A stretch of 64,000 nucleotides of DNA from Acidobacteriota bacterium. Lineage in GTDB: Bacteria > Acidobacteriota > Vicinamibacteria > Vicinamibacterales > UBA2999. Below, piece by piece: positions 44,004 to 52,257 of the stretch. How positions within the stretch are numbered: the first letter of the stretch is position 1; every line of letters begins with the position of its first letter. The stretch covers positions 1 through 64,000 of the forward strand of contig CAUJDN010000112.1 of assembly GCA_963169195.1 (NCBI GenBank). The letters run 5' to 3'. A program made the position numbers and the translations under genes. Under the pieces are notes generated by a model, which had not been told where the DNA came from, did no database searches, and saw only the letters and a program-made list of their open reading frames with translations.

Positions 44004-45626
44004 ATGCGCGCACGACTCGTTCTCGCCTGTCTCGTGGCCCTCGGCGCGGCCCCCGCGGCCCAGGGCACGGCCCCGTTCAACGACTCCATCCGCATGGCAG
44101 ATCTTCGGGCCGACCTCTTCTTCCTGGCGGGTGACGGCTTCAAGGGTCGACTGGTGGGGACGCCCGAGAACGCCCTCGCTGCCGAGTTCGTCCGTTCCCG
44201 CTTCGAGCGCGCGGGTCTGAAGCCGGGTGCCCCGAACGGGACGTTCGTCCAGACGAACCACCTGATGATCGCCACATTGGGTGACGGCAATCGCCTCGAG
44301 GTGGCGATGCCGGACAAGACCACGCTCTTGCTTCGGCCCGGGCAGGACTTCTATCCCCAGCGCTTCAGCGCCAGCGGCTCGGTCCGCGCGCCCGTCGTCT
44401 ACGCCGGCTTCGGCATCCACTCACCGACGCTGGGATACGACGACTATGGCAATCGGGTGAAGGGGCGCATCGCGCTCATCCTGGAGCACGAGCCGGGCGA
44501 ACGGGATCCCGAAAGCCCGTTCGACGGCGTGGTCACGGCCGAGGCCGCCGTGCCCATCAAGAAAGTGCTGGCCGCGCAGGAGAAGGGCGCCGTCGGCGTG
44601 CTGTTCGTCACCGACGTGCACAACCACCCGGATCCGCGGAACTTCGAGGCCTCGGCGCGGGCGTTCTGGCCGAAGCAGGCGCCGCGGATCGAGCGGTTCA
44701 CGCTCGGCAGCTGGGCGGAGCGCGTGCGCATCCCGGTGGGGCAGATCTCGCCCGCGCTTGCAGAAACGCTGGTCCGCGGCACGGGACGATCGGTGATGGA
44801 TCTGTCGAAGTCCGCGGAGACGGCCAAGGGCCATCCGGGGCTCCCGCTCGACGGCGTCGAGGTGGCGCTGACCACCTCCGTGAATCGCCACACCGTGCCG
44901 GACCGCAACGTGCTGGCGATGATCGAGGGCCGCGATCCGACGCTGAGGGACGAAGTGGTCATCGTCTCGGCGCACTACGACCACGAGGGCGCGGACGGCA
45001 ACGTCATCTACAACGGTGCCGACGATGATGGATCGGGGACCGTGGCCTTGCTGGAGATCGCCGACGCGTACGCGATGGCGGCGGCCGCCGGCCAGCGCCC
45101 GCGCCGCTCGGTGCTCTTCGCGTGCTGGGGGTCCGAGGAGCGTGGGCCCCTCCTGGGCGCATGGGCGTACACCGAGGCGCCGACCTTCCCGCTGGACCGC
45201 ACCGTGGCCGTGCTGAACATGGACATGGTGGGGAGAAACGAAGAGGTGCTGGTCGGGGGCGGCCCCCGCTTCAACGGCCTCGAGGTCCAGACGGCGGAGT
45301 CGAACCGGAACGCCGTCAACATCCTGGGCTACAGCCGCCACCCCGCGTTGAGCGCCGTCGTGGAGCGCGTGAACAAGGCCGGCTACGGTCTCGATCTGAA
45401 GATGCGCTACGACAACAACCGCTCGAACCTGCTGCGGCGGAGCGACCAGTGGCCGTTCCTGCAGAACGGCGTGCCCGCGCTGTGGTTCCACACGGGCCTC
45501 CACCCGGACTACCACACGCAGTACGACCGGCCCGAGCGGATCAACTACGAGAAGATGGAGAAGATCGCCCGGCTCGTGCACCAGGCGAGCTGGGTGCTGG
45601 CGAACGAGGAGGGGAGGGGGAGGTAG
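44004..45626 (+). CDS. Exported M28-family metallopeptidase
   Basis: A 540-residue zinc aminopeptidase. A signal peptide ends near APAAQG (about residue 20). A PA-like domain (about 125-270) interrupts the peptidase fold. Zinc ligands and catalytic residues are in VSAHYDHEG (His, Asp), NGADDDGSGT (Asp), WGSEERG (catalytic Glu pair), NMDMVGRN (Asp) and HTGLHPDYHTQYD (His). It probably trims amino acids from peptides in the periplasm. It is divergent from ahcY, with only 30 bp between the starts, and it joins S9 and CocE hydrolases as a third exported hydrolase in the region. Confidence 0.93.
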   Translation: MRARLVLACLVALGAAPAAQGTAPFNDSIRMADLRADLFFLAGDGFKGRLVGTPENALAAEFVRSRFERAGLKPGAPNGTFVQTNHLMIATLGDGNRLEVAMPDKTTLLLRPGQDFYPQRFSASGSVRAPVVYAGFGIHSPTLGYDDYGNRVKGRIALILEHEPGERDPESPFDGVVTAEAAVPIKKVLAAQEKGAVGVLFVTDVHNHPDPRNFEASARAFWPKQAPRIERFTLGSWAERVRIPVGQISPALAETLVRGTGRSVMDLSKSAETAKGHPGLPLDGVEVALTTSVNRHTVPDRNVLAMIEGRDPTLRDEVVIVSAHYDHEGADGNVIYNGADDDGSGTVALLEIADAYAMAAAAGQRPRRSVLFACWGSEERGPLLGAWAYTEAPTFPLDRTVAVLNMDMVGRNEEVLVGGGPRFNGLEVQTAESNRNAVNILGYSRHPALSAVVERVNKAGYGLDLKMRYDNNRSNLLRRSDQWPFLQNGVPALWFHTGLHPDYHTQYDRPERINYEKMEKIARLVHQASWVLANEEGRGR

Positions 45627-45663
45627 CGGTCCATTGCCGATTGCGTGTTGCCCCCTCGGAGGG

Positions 45664-45975
45664 CTACGTCGGCCTCGGCTCCGGCACGCGCGTCCGCCAG
45701 TGGGGCGGGACGTGGCCGCGCTTGTAGACCATGAACGTCCGCGTGAACTCGATGACGATGGTCCCGTCCTGCTTGAACCCGGTGGTCTTCACCGTGACGA
45801 TGCCGACGTTCGGGCGTGACTGCGACTCGCGCTTGTCGAGCACCTCGCTCCGCGAGTAGACCGTGTCCCCCTCGAAGAGCGGGTTGGGCAGCCGCACCTC
45901 GTCGCAGCCGAGGTTCGCCATCACGTTGAACGACAGGTCGAAGGTGGACTGGTCTTCCTTGACTGCCCAGGGGGA
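45664..45975 (-). pseudogene. N-terminally truncated MaoC-family hydratase
   Basis: The C-terminal half of a MaoC-like hot-dog hydratase: FDLSFNVMANLGCDEVRLPN, FEGDTVYSRSEVLDKRES, RPNVGIVTVKTTGFKQDG and the end FMVYKRGHVPP. The N-terminal half with the catalytic Asp/His motif is missing. The frame is closed by a stop at 45976-45978, only 44 bp from the toxin gene. An internal ATG at 45924 could start an 86-residue peptide, but the fold would be incomplete. The break coincides with the arrival point of the toxin-antitoxin module, which suggests a deletion or insertion event. Confidence 0.75.
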
Positions 45976-46021
45976 TTATCGAGCGGACAGGCTCCTCGTC
46001 AAAGGTCCCGGCGGCCGCGCG

Positions 46022-46417
46022 TCAGGCCCGTGCGTCGAGAAGCCGGACGTCGTACGCCTCGAAGGCGGTGCCCGATGTCACGATGGTCAGGCCGTCATGT
46101 CGGGCCTGGGCGATGAGCATCCGATCGAAGGGGTCGCCGTGGTGATCGGGGAGGTTCGCGACAAGAACGGTGTGCTCCAGTGTGATGCTCAGGGACAGGA
46201 ACCCGCTCGACTCGATTGCCGCGGGCAGCCACTCGTGGAGCGGCTCGCGTATCTTGAGCTTCCCGAGCCGCGACTTGATCGCCAGCTCCCATGCGCTCGC
46301 AGCGCTGACGTGGACCGTGGCCGCCTCGGCCTCGATGGCCGTGCGCGCGCGCCCCCCGAGCTTCCGGCTCCCCTCCCGCCACCAGAGCAGCACGTGCGTG
46401 TCGAGCAGGAGCCTCAT
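46022..46417 (-). CDS. PIN-domain toxin (VapC family)
   Basis: A 131-residue PIN-domain ribonuclease, toxin of a type II toxin-antitoxin module. Acidic active-site residues appear in LLLDTHVLLWW (Asp6), SAASAWELAIKSRLG (Glu) and GDPFDRMLIAQA (two Asp). The start overlaps the antitoxin stop as ATGA (46414-46417), the usual order antitoxin then toxin. PIN toxins cut RNA, often tRNA or rRNA. It borders a truncated MaoC gene, consistent with recent arrival. Confidence 0.92.
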   Translation of the reverse strand: MRLLLDTHVLLWWREGSRKLGGRARTAIEAEAATVHVSAASAWELAIKSRLGKLKIREPLHEWLPAAIESSGFLSLSITLEHTVLVANLPDHHGDPFDRMLIAQARHDGLTIVTSGTAFEAYDVRLLDARA

Positions 46418-46653
46418 TTCACACCGAACGCGCGCAGCAGGTATTCGGGCAGCGGCGCGTCGAAATCGCGGGACACCGAGATCTTCCCCTTGTCGGCCCC
46501 GAAACCGGTGCGCCGTCCGGTGGGGGTCACCGGGACGAGGCGCACCGCCGGACGGCCGGCTTTCGCGATGATGATGTCCTCGCCATTGACGGCGTCCTCG
46601 ACCAGGCGGGACAGGTGTGTCTTGGCGGCGTGCAGGTTGATGGTTCTAGCCAT
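46414..46653 (-). CDS. Phd/YefM-type antitoxin
   Basis: A 79-residue antitoxin. The N-terminus (INLHAAKTHLSRLVEDAVNG) is the Phd/YefM DNA-binding fold, followed by EDIIIAKAGRPAVRLVP. The C-terminal tail (about 50-79) should bind and block the PIN toxin. A perfect 7-bp inverted repeat surrounds the promoter and overlaps the start codon, as expected for autoregulation by the antitoxin-toxin complex. Confidence 0.92.
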   Translation of the reverse strand: MARTINLHAAKTHLSRLVEDAVNGEDIIIAKAGRPAVRLVPVTPTGRRTGFGADKGKISVSRDFDAPLPEYLLRAFGVK

Positions 46654-46677
46654 GGACTAAGTCTAGCTAGGTCCATG
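46651..46677. promoter_or_regulatory. Antitoxin operator and promoter
   Basis: Perfect inverted repeat CATGGAC (46651-46657) and GTCCATG (46671-46677), 13 bp apart. On the minus strand TAGACT (46660-46665) lies between the arms, 6 nt before the antitoxin ATG. Binding of the complex here would cover the -10 box and start site. Confidence 0.65.
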
Positions 46678-46794
46678 TGTCTCGGCAAGCTACGGCCGGG
46701 CGAACGGCCTGGCGGCATCCCGTCTCACGCCTCGTGCAGGGTAGGATATGCCCGACTGCCGCGCCTCCGCGGCCCTCACTCCAGGGCAGGGATC

Positions 46795-48753
46795 ATGACG
46801 AGAACCCTCGGCGCCTCGCTGCTGGCGCTGGCGTTGACGGCCGGTAACACGACCCGCGGAGCCGGCGAGCAGGCGCCGGCCGGTGAGCGCTTCGAGGTGA
46901 TCGCGCACCAGAACGTCATGGTGCCCGCGCGCGACGGCGTGCGACTCGCCACCGACGTCTACCTCCCCGGACGCGGCGGCGTCGTCGCGGGCCGAGTGCC
47001 GGCGATTGTGGAGCGGACTCCCTACAACAAGGACACGACCGCCGGGGGCGTGGTCAACTACTTCGTTCCCCGCGGATACGCCGTCGTCTTCCAGGACGTG
47101 CGCGGGCGCTACCGGTCCGAGGGGCGCTGGCGTCCCATCCAGGACGACGGGCCGGACGGCGCGGACCTGCTGGCGTGGATCGCGAAGCAGTCGTGGTCCA
47201 CGGGCAAGGTGGGCACCGTCGGCACGTCCTACGCGGGCGCCACGCAGCACGCGCTGGCCATCACCAACGCGCCCGCCCTCACCGCCATGGTTCCGGTGGA
47301 CGCGATGAGCAACACCGGCTACTACGGCGTGCGCCACAACGGGGCCTTCGAGTTGCGGTGGCTCAACTGGGTGTTCACGCTCGGCAACGCCACGGGCCTT
47401 CGCGCCGGCGCCACGGGGGTCGCGCCCAGCCCGAACGGCCGGCTGGCGGCGACGCGCGCGGCGGTCACGCCGGAGGCCGTGCCCGCCCTCGAGGACCTCG
47501 GCACCCGCGTGCGCGAGTACGTGCGCGGGCTCCCGCTTCGGCCCGGCACGACACCCTTGAAGCTCGCGCCCGACTACGAAGCCTGGCTCGTCGAGGCGAT
47601 GCGCCACGGCGACAACGACGCCTTCTGGATGGACATGGGCGCCAGCGTCGTGGAGCACGTCGCGAATTACCAGGACGTGCCGGCGTACCACGTCACCGGC
47701 TGGTACGACTCGTGGGGTACCCAGGTCGCGAACATGAACTACCTGCAGCTCGCGAAGGCCAGGCGGAATCAGCGCCTCATCGTCGGTCCGTGGACGCACG
47801 GCGGCCAGAACGTGAGCTACGCGGGCATCGCCGAGTTCGGCCCCGAGGCGGCCATCGACATGAACGCGCTCCGGGCGCGGTGGTTCGACCGGTGGCTCAA
47901 GGGCGAGCAGAACGGCGTGGAGAACGAGGCGCCAGTCCGCTTGTTCGTGATGGGCGGCGGCGAGGCGCGCAAGACACCAGAGGGCCGGCTGTTCGTGGGC
48001 GGCGCCTGGCGTGACGAGCGGGAGTGGCCGCTCGCCCGCACGCAGGCAACACCGTACTACCTGCACGCGGATGGCACGCTCTCACCGCAGGTTCCGGCCG
48101 CGGCGCCGCCGACGCGCTATCAGTTCGATCCTCGGAACCCGGTGCCCACCATCGGCGGCAACGTGTCCTCAGAGGGCATCCTCATGCCGCGCGGCGCGCA
48201 GGATCAGCGCTGCACGCCTGACCACTGGCTCTGCAGGGACACGTTGCCGCTCTCGGCCCGGCCCGACGTCGTCGTGTTCCAGACGCCGCCGCTCGAGCAG
48301 GACGTGGAGGTCACCGGGCGGCTGGTCGTGACGCTGTGGGCCAGCTCCGACGGCCCTGACACGGACTTCACGGCCAAGCTGGTGGACGTGTATCCGCCGA
48401 GCCGCGACTATCCCGCGGGCGTGGACCTGAACGTCGCCGACAGCATCGTCCGCGCGCGCTACCGGAACGGCGCGACGACGGCGACGATGCTCCAGCCGGG
48501 GACGCCGGTGGAGATGACCGTCGAGATGTACCCGACGTCGCTGGTGTTCAGGCGCGGGCACCGCATCCGGCTGGACATCTCGAGCAGCAACTTCCCGCGC
48601 TTCGACGTGAACCCGAACACGGGCGAGCCCCTCAACCAGCAGCGGCAGTGGCGCGTGGCGACCAACGCCGTGTATCACGACGCCGGGCACCCGTCGCGCA
48701 TCGTCCTGCCCATCATCCCGGCGCGGCAGCCGAGCGATGGCGCCCAGCGGTGA
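46795..48753 (+). CDS. Exported CocE/NonD-family hydrolase
   Basis: A 652-residue serine hydrolase. A signal peptide (RTLGASLLALALTAGN) leads to an X-Pro dipeptidyl-peptidase/cocaine-esterase alpha/beta hydrolase (about 40-370). The nucleophile Ser is in GTSYAGATQHAL, and the start of the fold reads ARDGVRLATDVYLP. A C-terminal jelly-roll domain (about 420-650) includes PLEQDVEVTGRLVVTLWASS and FRRGHRIRLDISSSNFPRFD. Members cleave acyl-amide or ester bonds with broad specificity. The ATG was chosen for the signal; TAGGAT lies about 47 nt upstream. It converges on the cysteine-synthase homologue. Confidence 0.9.
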   Translation: MTRTLGASLLALALTAGNTTRGAGEQAPAGERFEVIAHQNVMVPARDGVRLATDVYLPGRGGVVAGRVPAIVERTPYNKDTTAGGVVNYFVPRGYAVVFQDVRGRYRSEGRWRPIQDDGPDGADLLAWIAKQSWSTGKVGTVGTSYAGATQHALAITNAPALTAMVPVDAMSNTGYYGVRHNGAFELRWLNWVFTLGNATGLRAGATGVAPSPNGRLAATRAAVTPEAVPALEDLGTRVREYVRGLPLRPGTTPLKLAPDYEAWLVEAMRHGDNDAFWMDMGASVVEHVANYQDVPAYHVTGWYDSWGTQVANMNYLQLAKARRNQRLIVGPWTHGGQNVSYAGIAEFGPEAAIDMNALRARWFDRWLKGEQNGVENEAPVRLFVMGGGEARKTPEGRLFVGGAWRDEREWPLARTQATPYYLHADGTLSPQVPAAAPPTRYQFDPRNPVPTIGGNVSSEGILMPRGAQDQRCTPDHWLCRDTLPLSARPDVVVFQTPPLEQDVEVTGRLVVTLWASSDGPDTDFTAKLVDVYPPSRDYPAGVDLNVADSIVRARYRNGATTATMLQPGTPVEMTVEMYPTSLVFRRGHRIRLDISSSNFPRFDVNPNTGEPLNQQRQWRVATNAVYHDAGHPSRIVLPIIPARQPSDGAQR

Positions 48754-48808
48754 CCCAAGTCTCTTCTCGGAGTGGAGACGTCCCGCGCGCGCCAGGGGGG
48801 CCGCGCGG

Positions 48809-49741
48809 CTACGTCGTCTCCTCGGCCGGAACCTCGCGGTAGAGATCGCCCGCGAGATACTTGAGCCCCGAATCGCACACCGTGGTGACGATGCGCGCCC
48901 CGGCGGGAAGCTGCTTCGCGCGCTGGAGCGCGATCCACACGTTGGCGCCGGACGAGATGCCGCCGAAGATGCCCTCCTCGCGTGCCAGCCGGCGGGCTGT
49001 CTGACAGGCATCGGCGTCGGCGACCGCCACGACCTCGTCCGCCAGGTCGGCGCGGTAGTTGGTCGGCGCGAAGCCGACGCCCGTGCCCTCGATGCGATGG
49101 CCGCCGAAGGGTCCGCTCGATGTCAGCGCCCGGCTGGTGGCCGGCTCGCCCGCGACGCAGCGCACTCCCGGAACCGTCGCGTTGAAGACTTCGGCGTTCC
49201 CGGAGAAGCAGCCGGCCGTGCCCACCATCATGACGAACTCGTCGAGGCGCCCGCCGAGCGCGGCCAGCGTCTCGTCGGCCATGGCGTGGTACCCCGCGGG
49301 GTTGTCGGGGTTGTTGAACTGATCGGTCCAGAACGTGTCGGGCTCGGCGGCGAGTTCGCGCGCCCGCGCGACGATGGCCTGGATGAGCCCCGGCGTGATC
49401 CTGCCGCCCTCGCTCGGCAGTACCTCGACCCGGGCACCGAAGGCCCGCATCGTCTGCAGCTTCTCCTCGGCGAAGGCGTCGGATGAAACGAAATGTGCCC
49501 GGTAGCCGAGGGCGGCGCACACCATGGCGAGCGAGCTGCCGGTGCTGCCGCCGGTGTACTCGACGACACGGCCGCCGGGACGGAGCCGGCCGCGGTCCAC
49601 CGCGCCCCGGACCATCGAGAGCGCCATGCGGTCCTTCATGCTGCCCGTGGGGTTGGCGCCCTCCCACTTCACCCAGATCTCGACGCCGTTGTCAGGCGCG
49701 ACGCGTTCCAGGCGGATGAGCGGCGTCTGTCCGATGTGCAT
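48809..49741 (-). CDS. Cysteine synthase-family PLP enzyme
   Basis: A 310-residue fold-type II PLP enzyme. The N-terminus HIGQTPLIRLERVAPDNG and the lysine in NPTGSMKDRMAL (Schiff base) are typical of cysteine synthase and cystathionine beta-synthase. Phosphate-binding glycines are in GTAGCFSGN, where the family has GTGG. The GGISSGANVWIAL segment is well kept. It could make cysteine or a related beta-substituted alanine. Homocysteine from AhcY is a possible substrate by context only. The ATG is 6 nt after a TAGGAT box. Confidence 0.85.
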   Translation of the reverse strand: MHIGQTPLIRLERVAPDNGVEIWVKWEGANPTGSMKDRMALSMVRGAVDRGRLRPGGRVVEYTGGSTGSSLAMVCAALGYRAHFVSSDAFAEEKLQTMRAFGARVEVLPSEGGRITPGLIQAIVARARELAAEPDTFWTDQFNNPDNPAGYHAMADETLAALGGRLDEFVMMVGTAGCFSGNAEVFNATVPGVRCVAGEPATSRALTSSGPFGGHRIEGTGVGFAPTNYRADLADEVVAVADADACQTARRLAREEGIFGGISSGANVWIALQRAKQLPAGARIVTTVCDSGLKYLAGDLYREVPAEETT

Positions 49742-49747
49742 GGCGCC

Positions 49748-49753
49748 ATCCTA
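49748..49753 (-). promoter_or_regulatory. Candidate -10 element of the cysteine-synthase homologue
   Basis: TAGGAT on the minus strand, exactly 6 nt before the ATG at 49741. No Shine-Dalgarno. The divergent GH172 gene has TACACT at 49802-49807 and, in contrast, a GGAGG Shine-Dalgarno. Confidence 0.45.
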
Positions 49754-49829
49754 TCGCGCCCCCGGAACGCGGCCGATCCGGATCGTGCGCGCGCCCTCGG
49801 TTACACTGTCCCACCTTGGAGGTGTACCC

Positions 49830-51002
49830 ATGAGGCGTCTTCGTCTCCCGATTGCCGTCACCGGCCTGCTGGCCCTCGTGGTCCTGACGTGGTCCACGCC
49901 CTCGGCCCAGCGCCGTGCCGATCGGCCCTTCAGCGGCCTCACGACGGGCGTCGGCGACCTGTACCGGCTGTCGGCCGCCCAGAGCCGATCGATCAGCCCC
50001 GAGAACTTCACCGGCGAGAAAGGCCGCGGCGGCATGGCCACCGAAGGCACCGGCGCGAATGCGGCGCGCGATCTCGGGCGCGGGTGGAAGGTGTCGCCGT
50101 CGGTACGCATTCAGCCCGGCCAGACGTTCACGATGGCCGACATCACGGGAAGCGGCGCCATCCAGCACATCTGGCTGACACCGACCGGCACGTGGCGCTA
50201 TTCGATCCTGCGCATGTACTGGGACGGCGAGACCAGTCCGTCGGTCGAGGTGCCCGTCGGGGACTTCTTCGCGTCGGGCTGGGGCCGGTACGCGCAGATC
50301 AACTCGCTCGCCGTCGCCGTCAACCCGGGCAGCGCCTTCAACAGCTACTGGACGATGCCGTTCCGCAAGGCGGCGCGCATCACGATGGAGAACGTCGGGA
50401 CCGAGGCCATGACGCTCTACTATCAGATCGACTACGCGCTCACGGCCATCGAAGACGACGCGGCCTACTTCCACGCGCAGTTCAGGCGGGTGAACCCCCT
50501 GCCCTACAAGGGCGTGTACACGATCGTCGACGGCATCAAGGGCGAGGGCCACTACGTGGGCACGCACATGAGCTGGGGCGTCAACAACAGCGGCTGGTGG
50601 GGCGAGGGCGAGATCAAGTTCTTCATGGACGGCGACACCGACTTCGCCACCATCGTCGGCACCGGCACCGAGGACTACTTCTGCGGGTCCTACAACTTCG
50701 AGAACCGGCAGACGAAGCAGTACCAGGAGTTCTCCACCCCCTACAGCGGGCTGCCGCTCGTCATCCGGCCCGACGGCGCGTACCAGTCGCAGCAGCGTTT
50801 CAGCCTGTATCGGTGGCACATCCCCGATCCCATCCGCTTCGCCCGGGATCTCGCGGTGACCATCCAGGCGCTCGGCTGGCGGGCCGACGGCCGCTACCTG
50901 CCACTCCAGGACGACATCGCGTCGGTGGCGTACTGGTACCAGGCCGAGCCGCACGCGACGTTCCCGGCGCTGCCGTCGAAGGACGCGCTCGAGATCCAGT
51001 GA
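49830..51002 (+). CDS. GH172 (DUF2961) glycosidase, single-domain
   Basis: A 390-residue exported protein. A signal peptide (LPIAVTGLLALVVLTWSTPS) precedes a DUF2961 double jelly-roll. Characteristic segments are IQHIWLTPTGTWRYS, VPVGDFFASGWG, NSYWTMPFRKAARI and GTGTEDYFCGSYNF, the last with a likely catalytic Glu. The family, now GH172, includes alpha-D-fructofuranosidases and alpha-D-arabinofuranosidases. It has its own promoter (TACACT) and GGAGG Shine-Dalgarno. A second GH172 protein is encoded at 52258, so two related activities on furanoside linkages are likely. The specificity cannot be read from the sequence. Confidence 0.9.
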   Translation: MRRLRLPIAVTGLLALVVLTWSTPSAQRRADRPFSGLTTGVGDLYRLSAAQSRSISPENFTGEKGRGGMATEGTGANAARDLGRGWKVSPSVRIQPGQTFTMADITGSGAIQHIWLTPTGTWRYSILRMYWDGETSPSVEVPVGDFFASGWGRYAQINSLAVAVNPGSAFNSYWTMPFRKAARITMENVGTEAMTLYYQIDYALTAIEDDAAYFHAQFRRVNPLPYKGVYTIVDGIKGEGHYVGTHMSWGVNNSGWWGEGEIKFFMDGDTDFATIVGTGTEDYFCGSYNFENRQTKQYQEFSTPYSGLPLVIRPDGAYQSQQRFSLYRWHIPDPIRFARDLAVTIQALGWRADGRYLPLQDDIASVAYWYQAEPHATFPALPSKDALEIQ

Positions 51003-51009
51003 TGACGGA

Positions 51010-51039
51010 GCACCGGGCGCGTTCGCGCGCGCCCGGTGC
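51010..51039. terminator. Strong GC hairpin after GH172
   Basis: Perfect 12-bp arms GCACCGGGCGCG/CGCGCCCGGTGC around TTCGCG, 8 nt after the stop codon. A second nested hairpin (AGCCGGA 51058-51064 with TCCGGCT 51110-51116, inner stem 51080-51102) extends into the 3' end of the convergent MerR gene. No T-tract follows. Confidence 0.6.
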
Positions 51040-51092
51040 GCCCGATGCACGTCCTCCAGCCGGAGTGGCCGAGCGGCGTGCCCGCGTCCTGA

Positions 51093-51626
51093 TCACGCGG
51101 GCGGCGCCTTCCGGCTCCACGCGCGGATGGCCTTGACCTCGTCGTGCGGGATATGGAGGAACTCCAGGAACGCCTGATGATCGTCGGGCGCCGAGCGCTC
51201 GAACTCCTGGTGCCACCGGTGCATGTCCTCGTCGGTGAAGCCCGTCCGCCGCATGATGGCCACCCACGTCTCCTTGGTCATTGCCGCCTTCCTTTCGAGC
51301 GAGCGCGACGCCCCCAGCAGGCGCAGGATGGCGCGCTGGTGGCCCCGCAGGGTATCGATCTCCATATCGATGTCGGCGAGTCGTCGCTCGAGCACTGCGC
51401 GCGCCCCGCCCCCGCCGGGGCGGTCGACGAGCGCGCGGATGGCTGCAAGGCTGAGCCCGACCTTCCGGTAGAGGCCGATCTGCCGCAATCGCCGCAGGTC
51501 GGCTTCTCCGTAGGCGCGGTAGTTCCCGCCCGTTCTCGGCGGTCGCCTGAGCAGGCCGATGGACTCGTAGTAGAGGAGCGTGCTCCGCGAGAGCCCGCAG
51601 AGCCGACCCAGCGCCGATACCGTCAT
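51093..51626 (-). CDS. MerR-family regulator with TipA-like C-terminus
   Basis: A 177-residue MerR protein. The winged HTH (VSALGRLCGLSRSTLLYYES and GNYRAYGEADLRRLRQIG) is complete, and a dimerisation helix follows (ERRLADIDMEIDTLRGHQ). The C-terminal part begins KAAMTKETWVAIMRRTGFTD and resembles the start of TipAS-type effector domains, though shorter. It is divergent from an SRPBCC gene. The shared 130-bp region contains two mirror-image promoter-like elements with the 19-bp spacer that MerR activators need. It should therefore control both itself and the SRPBCC gene. Confidence 0.88.
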   Translation of the reverse strand: MTVSALGRLCGLSRSTLLYYESIGLLRRPPRTGGNYRAYGEADLRRLRQIGLYRKVGLSLAAIRALVDRPGGGGARAVLERRLADIDMEIDTLRGHQRAILRLLGASRSLERKAAMTKETWVAIMRRTGFTDEDMHRWHQEFERSAPDDHQAFLEFLHIPHDEVKAIRAWSRKAPPA

Positions 51627-51644
51627 CGTCTGATCTCCAGTCTC

Positions 51645-51714
51645 AACCCGCCAGCCGTAGACAGGTCAAGCCCCCGGCCGCGCTTGACCCGCCTACGGCT
51701 GACGGGTTCATCCT
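51645..51714. promoter_or_regulatory. Mirror-image MerR-type promoters
   Basis: Two face-to-face copies of one element, TTGACC-n3-CTACGGCTG(A/G)CGGGTT. The plus copy has TTGACC at 51684-51689, a 19-bp gap and CATCCT at 51709-51714. The minus copy has TTGACC (complement of 51664-51669), a 19-bp gap and GAGACT. Together they form a 64-bp inverted repeat (51645-51708). Confidence 0.65.
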
Positions 51715-51756
51715 CGGGGGATGGGGTCACGGTCGACCCCCTTTCAAGGAGGAACG

Positions 51757-52242
51757 ATGAACGCCGCATCAGACATCGGAGGCAGGATCACCCGCACCTA
51801 CCGTCAGACCATCGAGGCGACACCCGCGGCCGTCTTTCCGCTGCTCTGTCCCGTCCGCGAGGCCGAGTGGCTGGACGGATGGCGCTACACCATGGTGCAC
51901 TCGCGGTCGGGGCTCGCGGAACACGGCGCCGTCTTCACCACGCCGCAGGCGGGCGAGGCCGACACGGTGTGGATCGTCACGCGCCACGACGCCGCGGCCG
52001 GCGCGGTCGAGTTCGCCCGCTTCACGCCGGGGCTGCACGTCTGCCTGCTCACCGTCGCCGTGTCGCCCGCGAGCGAGGGCCGGAGCCACGTGGACGTGAC
52101 CTACACCTACACCGCGTTGACCTCCGCCGGGGCGCGCTGGCTCGCGTTGTTCACAGAGGAGGCCTTTCTCGACGCGGTCACCTTCTGGGAGCGCGCGATG
52201 AACCACTTCGTGAAGACGGGCTCGCGGCTGGCGAAGAGCTAG
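51757..52242 (+). CDS. SRPBCC (START-like) family protein
   Basis: A 161-residue protein with the SRPBCC helix-grip fold that binds hydrophobic ligands: ITRTYRQTIEATPAAVFPLL at the N-terminus, then GAVFTTPQAGEADTVWIVT and the C-terminal long helix (LDAVTFWERAMNHFVKTG). No signal peptide. The ATG follows a perfect AAGGAGG. It is divergent from the TipA-like MerR gene and preceded by a MerR-type promoter, so it may handle the compound that the regulator senses. The ligand is unknown. Confidence 0.85.
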   Translation: MNAASDIGGRITRTYRQTIEATPAAVFPLLCPVREAEWLDGWRYTMVHSRSGLAEHGAVFTTPQAGEADTVWIVTRHDAAAGAVEFARFTPGLHVCLLTVAVSPASEGRSHVDVTYTYTALTSAGARWLALFTEEAFLDAVTFWERAMNHFVKTGSRLAKS

Positions 52243-52257
52243 CCGCACGCGCGGGTC

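Noticed and set aside
45664..45924. An intact 86-residue MaoC protein
   Set aside because: The frame lacks the N-terminal half with the catalytic Asp/His motif, so it is listed as a pseudogene.
51058..51116. A tRNA-like fold (GGAGTGGCCGAGCGG start)
   Set aside because: The 5' words recall serine or leucine tRNAs, but no D or T loop, no GTTCGA and no anticodon arm fit. It is better read as nested hairpins between convergent genes.
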